From NCBI RefSeq assembly GCF_003597395.2, contig NC_133773.1, positions 60,770,824-60,834,823 on the forward strand: a DNA stretch of 64,000 bases. The letters run 5' to 3'. The DNA is from Chelonoidis abingdonii. Lineage: Eukaryota > Chordata > Testudines > Testudinidae. Below, one piece after another: positions 46,944-57,189 of the stretch; the stretch's first letter is position 1, and each line of letters begins with the position of its first letter. Made by a program: the position numbers and the translations under genes. Under the pieces are notes generated by a model that ran no database searches, had not been told where the DNA came from, and saw only the letters and a list, made by a program, of their open reading frames with translations.

Positions 46944-49536
46944 CAGGTCTGTCGCATATTACACGCATTTAACATACACGATTTCAGCTTTTCGCAGTCA
47001 GGGGGGAAAAGAACCCCAAAGAACCTGGGCGATTCCACCAGCGTGAGATGCGAATCTGCTGTTCCCACTAAAATATTTGGGGGGGGGGGGAGGGGACTTG
47101 ACAGCAACAGCATGTCTTTAGGCCTGTGATAAGGTTCTCCCCTATAATAACCCTGGAAGGTTGGCAAAACAACTCCACCCCCTCCTCCCCCCAAAAGTTG
47201 AAATAGTGTGTCTGCCCCAGAGTGAGTGTGAGATGGGAGAAGCGAATCAGCTGTTCCCATTACAGGACTCAGTCCCCCTGTGCCTCTCATACTATGCGCA
47301 TCTCGCCGCGCTGAGTGAGATTCTACTGTGGCTGTACAGTTTAGAGACAGTACTTATTTTTCGTACTGTATAACATGGCCCCTAAACGCAAGGCATCTAC
47401 TTCATCTGGTGCTCAACCGAAGAAACAGCAATGTGTTCCAACACTGGAGGAAGAACTGGCTGTGTTAGACTTATTGAGAGACGATATGTCCATCGCCAAC
47501 GTGGCGCGTAAATACGGCCGCAACGAATCTAGCAACCGTGCCATCAAGATTCGAGAGACAGAAATTTGTCAAGCTGTGGCATCAAGTGCTCCAGTAACTG
47601 CTAAGGTGACGAGCCAAGTGCGTGATAAGACTTTAGTGAAGACTGAAAAGGCGTTAAACTTATGGCCGGAAGACATGAACTGTAAACGTGTGCCTATCAA
47701 TGGCAACGTGTTGTGAGAAAAGGCTCTTAGCATCTATGCACTGTTTAAACCTCCTGCCATAGAAGGACAGCTTTCTGATGAATAGGAATTCAAAGCCAGA
47801 CAAGGTTGGCTTTACAGTTTTAGGAACCGCTTCAGCCTCAAAAACGTGCAGACAACTGGTGAAGATGCATCTGCCAAAGAGAACGCAGCAAAAGCCTACC
47901 CCAAACAATTAAAGAAAATCATAGAGGAAAGGGGCTAGCTTCCTGAACAAGCTCTTCTGAAAAAAAAAAAAAAATGCCCACTCACACTTACATTTCAAAA
48001 TCAGAAAGACAAGCCCCTGGCTTCAAAGCAGCTAAAGACCGTGTGACTGTGTTGCTTTGTGGCAATGCGGCTGGGCATTTAATAAAGCCAGGCTTGCTCT
48101 ACAGGGCTGCAAATCCCCGTGTCCTAAAAGGCAAGAACAAAAATCTCCTGCCTGTGTTCTGGCAATCAAATAAAAAGGCTTGGATGACGGCAGCATTATT
48201 TCTGGATTGGTTCCACAAGTGTGTCATTCTGGAGGTCAAGCAGTACCTTGAAGAGAAAGGACTTGACTTTAAAGTGTTGCCGATCGTAGACAATGCTCCT
48301 GGCCACCCTCCGGCACTCCAGTTTGTGCATAACGACATTGAAGTCGTCTTTCCCTCCCCTCAATACCACCTCCGTCCTCCAACCTCTTGACCAAGGCGTC
48401 ATTCGCTGTTTCAAGGCCACATACACGAGGCTTACATTCTCACAGATCCTTACCACTATGGATGCTGATCCCAATGTTAATGTGATGAAGTGTTGGAAAT
48501 CCTTCCTTCAACCTTGCTGATTGCATCCATTGCCTGTTTAATATAAGTAATGCAATCAAGCCTGAAATAGTCAATGCATGTTGGCGAAACCTATGGGAAG
48601 ACTATGTGAATGGATTTTAAGAGTTTCCCGACCATTGACAAAGAAGTGCAACTCATCTTTCAGGTAGCCAGGCAAGTGGGTGGTGATGGCTTCATCAAAA
48701 TCTTCGAGGAGGAAATTGAGGAATTAGTTGAGGTCCATAGAGAAATATTGACTAACAAAGAGTTAGAGGAAATGATAAAATCGTCTACAGAAGACAAAGA
48801 TGATGAACAACAGGAAGAGCCAGCAACTTGGAATCTTCATAAATGTTCTGAAGTGTTCCAAGCAGTGAAACACTTGAATGATTTAATTTCTGAATATGAT
48901 CCTTCTATGGAACGAAGCCTCAAAATCACACGTAGTATTACAGATGATTTGAGGCTGTACCAAGCAATGGTTGAGGAGCTCAAGAGACAACAGTGATGGT
49001 TTCCAATCACTATGTTTTTAAAGAAAAAAACAACCAGCAGCAGCAGAGCTTACACAATCAACTTCTCGAGCTGAACCAGAGCCATCCATTTCATCTAAGA
49101 CTCGCTCTCCGTCACCCAAGCCTAGCCCATTGTCTCCTGAATCGACATCAAGCCCTGACGACTCAATAATAGTGTTGTCAGGGGAAGAGGAAGACTAATC
49201 ATTGGAGTGTGTACAGTTCAAGACTAGCAAGAATATCCAGGATAACTGGTGACTGTTCAGGTTTACAGTACTGCACTGTACTGTTTTCATTTGTTCTTTC
49301 ATTCTTCTGTCTGTTATGTCATTAAAAGTACTGTAAAATTATATTTTGCATATGTAGTCTTTATTATGTACTGTACATTGCTGTATACAATACATAGTAC
49401 TGTACAGGGTTGTATACACAAAATTGTGCTTTATGGGTGATTTAAGGGATTTTCAAGGGTCATTTTGACTATATGAGGTTTTCGCTTTACGCGCTGACTG
49501 CGGAACATAACCCCAGCATAAGATGAGACAGACCTG
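46944..49536 (+). mobile_element. Full-length Tigger/pogo DNA transposon
   Basis: Left end CAGGTCTGTCGCATATTACA; the inverse of the right end is CAGGTCTGTCTCATCTTATG. TA is duplicated at 46942-46943 and 49537-49538. The 2.6 kb between is filled by one decayed transposase gene with CENP-B-type and DDE domains. A G13 run occurs in the left non-coding part near 47080. Confidence 0.95.
47375..49198 (+). pseudogene. Tigger-type transposase (pogo/CENP-B/TIGD family), decayed
   Basis: The start MAPKRKASTSSGAQPKKQ with helix-turn-helix VPTLEEELAVLDLLRDDMSIANVARKYGRNESS is typical. Then, in changing frames: EKALSIYALFKPPAIEG.., KARQGWLYSFRNRFSLKNVQTTGEDASAKENA (CENP-B-type second helix-turn-helix), KDRVTVLLCGNAAGHLIKPGLL, LPIVDNAPGHPPAL with a catalytic Asp, and TSVLQPLDQGVIRCFKATYTR with the third acidic position. 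The C terminus includes ARQVGGDGFIKIFEEEIEELVEVH and a Ser/Pro-rich tail to LSGEEED, stop at 49198. Breaks: frameshifts near 47710, 47940-47970 and 48366, stops at 47783 and 47936, further damage near 48520-48610 and a stop at 48994. The length would be about 600 residues. Related host genes (TIGD, CENPB) arose from such elements, but this copy is dead. Confidence 0.9.
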
Positions 49537-49538
49537 TA

Positions 49539-51097
49539 TGATCCCAGTGCCATATGCCCATTACTAGTCAAACAAGCTCTAGGTTTGTAAAATGCAAGCT
49601 TAGCAGAATGCTTATATGCTCTGTGTTTTTAATTAATAAGCTAATTAATGTGTAGAGTTGTTTGGTCAAACCAAGGTGTAAACAGAAACTGATTAGACTA
49701 GACTAATATTGATATATTCCTGAAGGACACTAGTTGCTGGAAATGGCAGAAATCTTGCCAAATCATTCACTGTAGCGTTATTCCTTTTTTTCTCTGTTCC
49801 CTTCATCCCAAATTCCTAACCTCTAAATTACAAGAACACAAGTTCTTTCATTGGGTCTTCATTTCCCCTCTTTGGATCACAACAGGTGGGGTCTGCATGT
49901 GAGGCTGTTTGAGGCCAGTGGGAAGCTGGGCAGATAGCCATTTTCGACACCAGTGCTAAACCCTTTAAACCAGCCCATGTGCGAGATGTTTGTAAAGCAT
50001 ATGGTCATTGTTGCTTTTCTTCCAAGAGCACCACCTCAAAGGGGCTGCACTGTATTTTGGGTTGGGGAATGGTAATCTTTCTGCAGAAAACAAATCTTCT
50101 TATCTGTCTACATCCCTATACTGTCTGAATGCCTGTCGTATAGTGGGATTTGCTGCTAGGACCTCTTATACTGACTGAGGAATAACTTCGCATTGGACCA
50201 ATTTTTAGACTTTGAAGCATAATTGTGCTTTCATACTGGTATAAAACTAGTGAAACTCATTGACTTCAGTGGTGTTACTCTTGTATACAAGAGATTAGAA
50301 TTGGGGCCAAGACTTAAATGCAGTACTTATTTATAATGCTTGTGTGGATTTTGGCAATAGCTGCACTGCTAGAATTTAACTTGCTGCTATTTGAAGTGTT
50401 TTGGGATGCTTTAAATAAGAAGTATAGAAAATCAAATGCTATTGAAGAAAAAATCTTGGTGAAGAGATCTTTTTTTGCATTTCCTTGCTATCACTGTGTA
50501 CGATACTTTACTCTTAATATGTAGTCGAACCTACTGAGAAGAGCAAGTATTATGCAATATTACAGACAAATATTAAAGGTATTTTTATCACAAAATATCA
50601 AGACTTACAATCACTTTCTTTGTCTGCTTTGTTTTTAAAGCAATGAGAGTTTTGCTGAAGTAAGGAGTCCAGAACACATTCCTGTATATCTAGAAATCAC
50701 ATTATGTACCAGTAAAATGCAGTGACTTCTCAGGTGAAACCAGAGTTACTATTCTGCACCAACAATAGTCCAGTAAAAAATTTTTTGTTCTAATTTTAGG
50801 CCAGGAATTAGCTGTGGGGGAATATTCCAGAGACCACAGCTGCAGCTAAAGAAATTTATTTAATTGGCGAGAAGGTAGTGAAACTTTACTTTACTATGTA
50901 TACAGTAGCTTCTAAAAGAACAGCAGCATCACTAGCAATACAGCAGACTCCAAGATCTAAATACCTATGTAGTCAGTTAAACACAGCTTGTAAAACTGTC
51001 TGTCTGTAATAGTGTTATCTAGTAATTCCATGGTTAATATTACAGGTGGCATACAGAATAAATAGAACAGAATATGACTTCCAACAGGACATGGCTC
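49539..51097. other. No gene recognised
   Basis: AT-rich. A 68-codon frame at 50318-50524 (MQYLFIMLVWILAIAALLEFNLLLF..) is hydrophobic as expected of T-rich DNA and shows no family features. Confidence 0.4.
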
Positions 51098-52329
51098 CTA
51101 GATAATGTATGGCTGGAAGGAACCTTGAGAAGTCCAGCCCCCTGCTCTGAAGCAGGGACCAGGTAAACCTAGACCATCCCTGACAGGTGTTTGTGCAACC
51201 AGTTCTTAAAATCGTCCACTGATGAAGATTCCACAACTTCCCTTGGAACCACATTCCAGAGTTTAACTACTCTTATAGTTAGACAGTTTTTCCTAATATC
51301 AGACATAAATCTCCCTTGGTGCTGATGAAGCCCATTACTACTTCTCCTATCTTCAGTAGATATGGAAAATAATTGATCCCCATCCTCTTTATAACAGCCC
51401 TTAACACATCTGAAGTCTGTTATCAGATCCCCCCACCCCAGTCTTCTTTTTCACACCTAAACGTACCCAGCTTTTCAACCTTTCCTCATAGGTCAGGCTT
51501 TCTAAACTTTTTATCATTTTTGGTTCTCTCCTCTGGACTCTAATTTGTCTCCATCTTTGCTAAGGTGTGGTGCCCAGAATTAGACATAGTATTCCAGCTG
51601 AAGCTTCATCCATGCTGAGTAGAGTGGGACAATTACCACCCGTGTCTTAAATATGACACTCATGTTAATACACTCCAGAATGAGATCAGCCTTTTTTGTA
51701 ACCGCATCATATTAACTTATATTCGATCTGTATTCCACTGTAATCCCCTAGATCAATTTCAGCAGTACTACCAGTTAACCAGTTATTGCCCATTTGGTAG
51801 TTGTGCATTTGTCCTCCTTAAGCAAAGTACTTGTCTTTATTGAATTCAGACCAATTCCCCAATTTTGTCAAGATCCTTTTGAATTCTAGTCCTGTCCTCC
51901 AATGTGCTAGCAGCCCCTCCCAGTTGGTGTTATCTGCAAATTTTATAAGCATATTCTTCACTTTGTTATCCAAGTCATTTTAATGAAAATATTGAATAGT
52001 GGCTATCCCAGGACTGACCCCTGTGGGACCTCACTATATACATCGTCCTAGTTTGACAGCAAACCATTGATAATTACTCTTTGAGGATGTCCTTTCAACT
52101 AGTTGTGCACTCACCTTACACTAATTTCATCTAGACCACATTTCCCTACTTTGCTTATGAGAATGTCATGCCAGGCTGTGTCAAAAGCCTTACTGAAATC
52201 TGTATCCACTAGGCAAGGAACCCTGTCAAAGAAGGAAATTAGGTTGATTTGGCATGATTTGTTTTTTACAAAGCCATCCTGGCTATTCCTTGTAATCCTA
52301 CTGTTCTCTAGCTGCTTACAAACTGATTA
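51098..52329 (-). mobile_element. CR1 LINE, 3' part, interrupted at 52329
   Basis: Plus-strand text starting GGCTGGAAGGAACCTTGAGA, then GATTCCACAACTTCCC.., TTTTTCCTAATATC.., CCTCATAGGTCAGGCTTTC.., CTCTGGACTCTAATTTG.., TGTCAAAAGCCTTACTGAA and AAGCCATCCTGGCTATTCC is the reverse of the well-known CR1 3' region, so the element runs on the minus strand with its 3' end at about 51098. It continues at 53892 after a DNA-transposon insertion. Frames here are non-coding shadows. Confidence 0.85.
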
Positions 52330-53888
52330 CACTGCTCTATAGCCAAAATGCTTCTGAAATAAATGTAGTCAAACTTTACTAATTCTGGGTCACTGAGAAC
52401 GAAAATGATGCTTAAAATTGTTGATTGGCTCTAGTCTAGCTGTTGGGCTCCAGACTACAGCAGTGGAATCTCCTGGCAGGTGATGTTAGGGTTTCCATGT
52501 TCCGTGACCGTCAAAAGGATCTTGTCCCATTCTTCTTCATGGAAGGTGATCTTGTAGCCTGCAACAACATCGATGGTGTGATGGCAGCCCTCAACATCGT
52601 TCACGATCCAGATGAGTGGAGACTGTTCATTGATTCATCGAAGACGAGTCCTAAAGCTGTTTTGCTGCATAATGGCAATGTTTTGCCATCAATTCCAGTT
52701 GGTCATGCAGTCCATATGAAGGAAACCTATGACAACATGAAACAACTTTTGAGGTGCATAAACTATGACCAACATCAGTGGCAGCTTTGTGGCGATTTGA
52801 AGGTTGTTGCTCTCTTGCTTGGTCTGCAGACTGGATACACAAAGTACTGCTGTTTTCTCTGCGAATGGGATAGTCGTGCAAGAGATTCCCACTACATCAA
52901 GAAAGATTGGCCACTCCGACAGTCATTGGAGCCTGGGAGGAAAAGTGTTCAGCATCCACCACTTGTTGAATCAAGGAAGATTTTGTTACCACCCTTACAC
53001 ATCAAGCTGGGTCTGATGAAGAACTTTGTCAAGGCCATTGACAAAACACAAGCAGCTTTCAAGTACCTCCGTGGAAAATTTCCAAGGTTAAGTGAAGCTA
53101 AGATAAAGGAAGGTGTCTTTGTTGGTCCTCAGATTCGTGAACTTCTTCAAGATGATGCATTTGACCATGCACTGCGTGGCAAGGAAAAGACGGCATGGAA
53201 AGCCTTCCAGTTAGTGGCAATAAATTTTCTCGGAAACAACAAGGCAGACAACTACAGGTTGTTGGTGGAAAACCTCCTCAAGGCATACAAAAGCCTTGGT
53301 TGCAACATGTCACTAAAGATACATTTTTTGCACTCTCATCTAGATTTTTTTCCACCGAACTGCGGAGCAGTGAGCGACGAGCACGGCGAGTGATTTCACC
53401 AGGACATTGCAGCAATGGAGCAACACTATCAGGGCAAATGGAGCCCATCAATGCTTGCAGACTATTGCTGGACAGTGACAAGAGATGCTCCATTTAATGA
53501 ATACAAGAGACAAGCCAAGAAGCGCCGAGTAGACACTGAATAGGACTAAACTATGTACATAATAGTTTTTTGCCTTTTGTTTCATAATAAATTTTATTTA
53601 TATAACCCTTTTGCTGATTTTTAAAGTGTTACATAAACAGGACAGGTGAAATATTATCATGTAAAGCAACCATAAACACATGAAAAGACCTAGGTTTACA
53701 ATTTATGATTAAAACTCTACTATCTACACAATATACATAGACATAAAATGTAAAAACTTAAATATCTTAGAAACTGTAGCCAATCAGTTGTTTTAATTGT
53801 CATATTTGAATTCAGCACATCAAAATACATAATAAATACCGCATTTTATCTCTGAAGCAGACAACTTCTCAAAAATTGTAGACCAGTG
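52330..53888 (+). mobile_element. CACTG-ended DNA transposon nested in CR1
   Basis: Left end CACTGCTCTA; the inverse of the right end is CACTGGTCTA (9 of 10). TTA is duplicated exactly at 52327-52329 and 53889-53891. Removing the element and one TTA restores continuous CR1 sequence (CTTACAAACTGATTATTTAATAATTTG region), so the boundaries are firm. It carries one long plus-strand frame and an AATAAA near 53586. The CAC termini and 3-bp duplication suggest the CACTA/Mirage/Chapaev group, but I cannot confirm the superfamily. The left non-coding part is only about 110 bp before the open frame, so the element is probably internally deleted at the 5' side of its gene. Confidence 0.85.
52443..53543 (+). 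pseudogene. Transposase-like protein of the CACTG-ended element, one in-frame stop
   Basis: Open from a TTG at 52443 (stop just upstream, so the N terminus is missing) for 316 codons to a TGA at 53391, then in the same frame FHQDIAAMEQHYQGKWSPSMLADYCWTVTRDAPFNEYKRQAKKRR to TAG at 53543. The TGA looks like a single CpG decay (CGA to TGA). Visible marks: RVSMFRDRQKDLVPFF; EWRLFIDSSKTSPKAVLLHNGN with an acidic Asp; VHMKETYDNMKQLL; CGDLKVVALLLGLQ with another Asp; CCFLCEWDSRARDSHY, a Cys-x2-Cys..His zinc-like motif; LLPPLHIKLGLMKNFVKAI; and FLHSHLDFFPPNCGAVSDEHGE with Asp and Glu near the end. I know very similar proteins scattered through many animal genomes as uncharacterised transposon products. 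A DDE-type nuclease is inferred, not shown. Confidence 0.7.
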
Positions 53889-53891
53889 TTA

Positions 53892-54005
53892 TTTAATAAT
53901 TTGTTATAGTATCTTTCCCGGTATTGAAGTTAGGCTGACTGGTCTATAATTCCCCAAGTCGTCTTTGTTCCCCTTTTCAGAGATAATGCCTTCTGTCTTA
54001 AGAAG
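53892..54005 (-). mobile_element. CR1 LINE continuation to the right of the insertion
   Basis: TTTGTTATAGTATCTTTCC.., TAGGCTGACTGGTCTATAAT and CCCCAAGTCGTCTTTG continue the CR1 sequence broken at 52329. The LINE ends near 54005 by 5' truncation. Confidence 0.8.
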
Positions 54006-54048
54006 ACTGCTTTGATATATTCAATGAAAGCAAGAGATCAGATCCAAA

Positions 54049-54135
54049 GGGTAACATTTTCAAAAGCATTCAAGTGACTTTAAATCCATTTTCAAAAGTG
54101 TCTTAGTCACTTAAATGCTTTTGAAAGTTTTATCC
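54049..54135. mobile_element. Palindromic MITE, short form
   Basis: Left arm GGGTAACATTTTCAAAAGCA; right arm TGCTTTTGAAAGTTTTATCC is its near-inverse; AAGTGAC/GTCACTT arms lie inside. Belongs to a common amniote hairpin MITE. Another half copy is at 54796. Confidence 0.7.
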
Positions 54136-54224
54136 TATGGCTCTGACCTCTTTGAATTCATTGAAGAGAAACACTTGTTCTCCACTTGTAAGGTAACTCC
54201 CTTCTTTTCATGTGTCAGTATATT

Positions 54225-54343
54225 TGTGCCTGCATCTGTAATTTTTACTCCATGCATCTGAAGAATTGGGGTTTTTTACCCGTGAAAGCTTATGCCCAAA
54301 TAAATCTGTTAATCTTTAAGGTGCCACTATACTCCTCGTTGTT
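54225..54343 (+). repeat. Interspersed repeat, class uncertain
   Basis: Contains ATGCATCTGAAGAATTGGGG, GAAAGCTTATGCCCAAATAA and TTTAAGGTGCCACTATACTC, strings I know as a very frequent reptile repeat that often ends transcripts. I cannot assign the superfamily from this copy. Confidence 0.55.
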
Positions 54344-54795
54344 ACCTTAAACTGTCTCCTTTTATTCAGGTTAAATGTAGGAAACCATAGTGATCTCCAA
54401 GACAAAGGGCACACCCAATGACACTCAAGGATTCAAATGACTTGGTGGGAGTGGTTTCTCAAGGGTCATTGTTTGGGTAAGGGTTTGTGCACAGGAGAGA
54501 GAGAGAAGAAGCAGAAAAGGAGACACGTACTGAATAAGCAGGTGGTAGCACAACCCTGAGAAAAGACTAAAGGGGAGGCTGTGGGGGATGGTGCTTAAAG
54601 AGGTTTGGAGCTGAGAGCAAGGAAGTTGTCTTCTGCTGTTCTGGTTCCTCCTGTGCTCAGGTAAACAGGACTTTGCATACACTCTTTGTAAATGAACAAG
54701 ATTGCATCAAAGGTAACGGACTTCATCAGTTTCTGCTTCCAACTGGACCAGTCTACAAGATTAGCCCTCGTCCTCTGTCTAAAATCATATTCTGA

Positions 54796-54862
54796 CCTAA
54801 ATCCATTGTCAGAAGTGACTTAGGTTCTTAAGTCATTCTGGGTGCTCTTGAAAATGTTACCC
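54796..54862. mobile_element. Half of a palindromic MITE
   Basis: CCTAAATCCATTGTCAGAAG then GACTTAGG..TAAGTCA and CTTGAAAATGTTACCC match the right half of the hairpin family seen at 54049-54135. Confidence 0.55.
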
Positions 54863-54869
54863 ACAGCCT

Positions 54870-55241
54870 ATGTTCAGATGTCATTTGAAATATGATATAG
54901 AAGCACGTTTGGACACTGGCTCATTACTGACTCAGAAGAGTGCAGCCTTTAATGGATCACGGGCCTGGTCTTCCTTCAACACCTGAATTTGCTTTGATCT
55001 CTCATCCAATTACTAACCGTGTCCAACCCTGCTTAATTTAGATCATGCCCCATAATGTAACACCATACATGACATTCTGCTGCTTGTAATCATAACAAGG
55101 TAGAAAGATCACTTTAATTACTGAATTCAGGGCTAAAGCCTTGGGCTGTGTTGACCATCTGCAGCTCCCAGTGAAATTGATGGGGCTGTGAGAGATGCAC
55201 AGCACTTGAGTTTGGCTCCAGTTAAGTACTGGGATGTCTAA
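54870..55241. other. No gene recognised
   Basis: No coding frame or repeat recognised. Confidence 0.4.
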
Positions 55242-55503
55242 GGGCTTGGCTACACTGGTGCTTTACAGCGCTGCAACTTTCTCGCTCAAGGGTGTAAAAA
55301 AAAAAAAACACCCCCCTGAGAGCTGCAAGATACAGCGCTGTAAAGCGCCAGTGTAAACAGTACCACAGCGCTGGGAGCATGCAAGCTAATTCCGATGAGG
55401 AGCTGGAGTACGTGCAGCCCTGGGACCACACTCGCACTTCCAAGCGCTGCCGTGGCAGTATTCCCACGGCAGCGCTTTGAAGTTCTGAGTGTAGCCAAGC
55501 CCC
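55242..55503. mobile_element. Harbinger-like MITE (GGGCTTGGCTACAC family)
   Basis: Left end GGGCTTGGCTACACTGG and right end GTGTAGCCAAGCCC are inverse. TAA flanks the left; the right flank is changed. CAGCGCTG motifs recur (CTTTACAGCGCTGCAAC, CTGTAAAGCGCCAG, GGCAGCGCTTTGAAG). An A13 run lies at about 55297. Non-coding; the 70-81 codon minus frames are shadows. Confidence 0.8.
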
Positions 55504-55537
55504 TCAGTAAAATAAACTAACCTACTTACATTTCTTA

Positions 55538-55822
55538 GGCTTTGTCTACACTATTTCGTCAGCAAAACTTTTGTCATTCAGGGTGTTAAAAAAACATCAC
55601 CCCACCCACCCCGGCAACAAAAGTTTTACCGATGAAAAGCACTGGTGTGAACAGCACTCTCCTGCTGACAAAGTTGCTGCCCTATCTGGGGGGTGGAAGT
55701 TTTTTTGTTAGCCGGAGAGCTCTCTGCTGACAAACAGCAGCTACACTGTGTGGCTTTTAGCAGCAGTGCTGTAGCGGCATAGCTATGTCACTAAAAGTTG
55801 TGTGGTGTTGCCATAGGCTAAA
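55538..55822. mobile_element. Harbinger-like MITE, diverged
   Basis: The left part TTAGGCTTTGTCTACACTA is the shared Harbinger-type end. The right part GTGTGGTGTTGCCATAGGC then TAA is a poorer inverse match. ACAAAAGTTTTACC and CAAAACTTTTGTC are inner inverse repeats. Boundaries approximate. Confidence 0.5.
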
Positions 55823-56529
55823 TCTCTAGGGAGAGGATAAAGGTGAAAAACAGGTTTTCTGTCAGACAATAAATGTTTAGATATGTCTGTTTACATGTGA
55901 TTTAAGTATTGTGTAGTTTACAATGGGCTGCCTCTTGCCAGTCTGCACAGAATGCTAATGAAGGATTGTGAAAACTTTTAAGAGAGAAAAGTAACGGAGG
56001 AACCACGTTGTCATTTAAATTTAACTTCACTGGGACTGATTCCGCTCTTGCTTTCACTGATGGAAATCTAGAGTAACTGCTGAAAACAATTATCTTAAAC
56101 CAAAATTTGTTTTAGTCTAACATTACTAACTTCAGTACAGTTAAAAAAAAAAAAAAAAAAAAGAGAGAGAAAAAAAGAGGTTCAGTTGTACTGGCGAAAA
56201 TACTAGTGTTTGGAACTTTTGAATAAGGTGAATAATATATAGTGGGGCAATAAAGTATTAGGCCTGAGTAAGTCTAAAACAATGGAATAGGGTGGCCAAG
56301 AATAGTACACTGGAGAGGTGAAACCCTTATATTCCATTGTTTACGGAGGTTCAGTTTTTGCTTGTTTAGAAGGGACAAGAAAAACTGGTCTTGTGCTTTG
56401 AAAGACCAGGCACATACAGTACGTTGGTTTCAAATAACAAGTTGGCTAGCATGTTTGTAAACTCCAGCCTAGAGAAGGCAAGCTGTACTTTAATATGTGC
56501 TAACTGAGACTAGCTGACAGATTTAAATG

Positions 56530-56830
56530 TTTATTAGAAAATATTAAAGAAAGGTGATACAAAGAGTTTGATGTGTCAGTCGTTGGTCATCGGGGGAAAC
56601 ATACAGAGCATGGGGGGACGCTGGCAACTGGTTACGGTTCAGCATATAGTACACACAGCCTGTAATGTCCCCAATGCGGGGTGTACGGTGGTTGGGGTCA
56701 AGATATAGTAGGGGGGCAGTGAGGGTACATCGCTCATAGAGTGGGCTACACACAGTCATGGGTATGAGTAAGCGGGCCGGGTAATGGGGACAGGGTGACC
56801 CTCACGTGGTGGGATCCAGATTGGTAAGTT
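56530..56830 (-). other. Unassigned 3'-end-like segment with small open frame
   Basis: A less AT-rich island. On the minus strand a 71-codon frame (56759-56544) reads MTVCSPLYERCTLTAPLLYLDPNHRTPRIGDITGC.. to ..LTHQTLCITFL, stop, and an AATAAA follows within 15 bases. The frame is open with little compositional reason, which suggests the end of a retroposed or retroelement gene. No family recognised. Confidence 0.3.
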
Positions 56831-57144
56831 CAGGACTCAGGGGATTAAAATACAACTTGCCTTGTCTAGGCTGGAGTTTTTTTGTTGAGGCTATCTACAA
56901 AAAGTATGGACTTTATCCAAAACCTGTTATCGGGTTTTTGGGCCTGTAACAAATAACCTTAATTATAGCATGACTCTGCAAGTTGGTGAGGACCCTCAAT
57001 TCCCATCAAAGTCCTTTTCCTGCTGAAACTTTAATAATGAATAAGTTAATTGGGTACTTGTTCTGTTTTTCATAATCAAATGAAAGCACTCATTTCATTA
57101 AATAGATTAATTATCACAACTTTATATTATTTGGTTTTATACAG

Positions 57145-57189
57145 ATTAAGTTGAGAGAGAAAAAGGACCTGTTGATGACTCACTTAAAA
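57145..57189 (+). other. Candidate 45-bp exon
   Basis: A T-rich tract ending ATACAG precedes, and AAAA/GTGAGG follows. The 15 codons in between are open and read IKLREKKDLLMTHLK, a charged helix-like peptide in phase 0 at both ends. Microexons of this kind exist in real genes, but chance is possible. Gene unknown. Confidence 0.25.
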
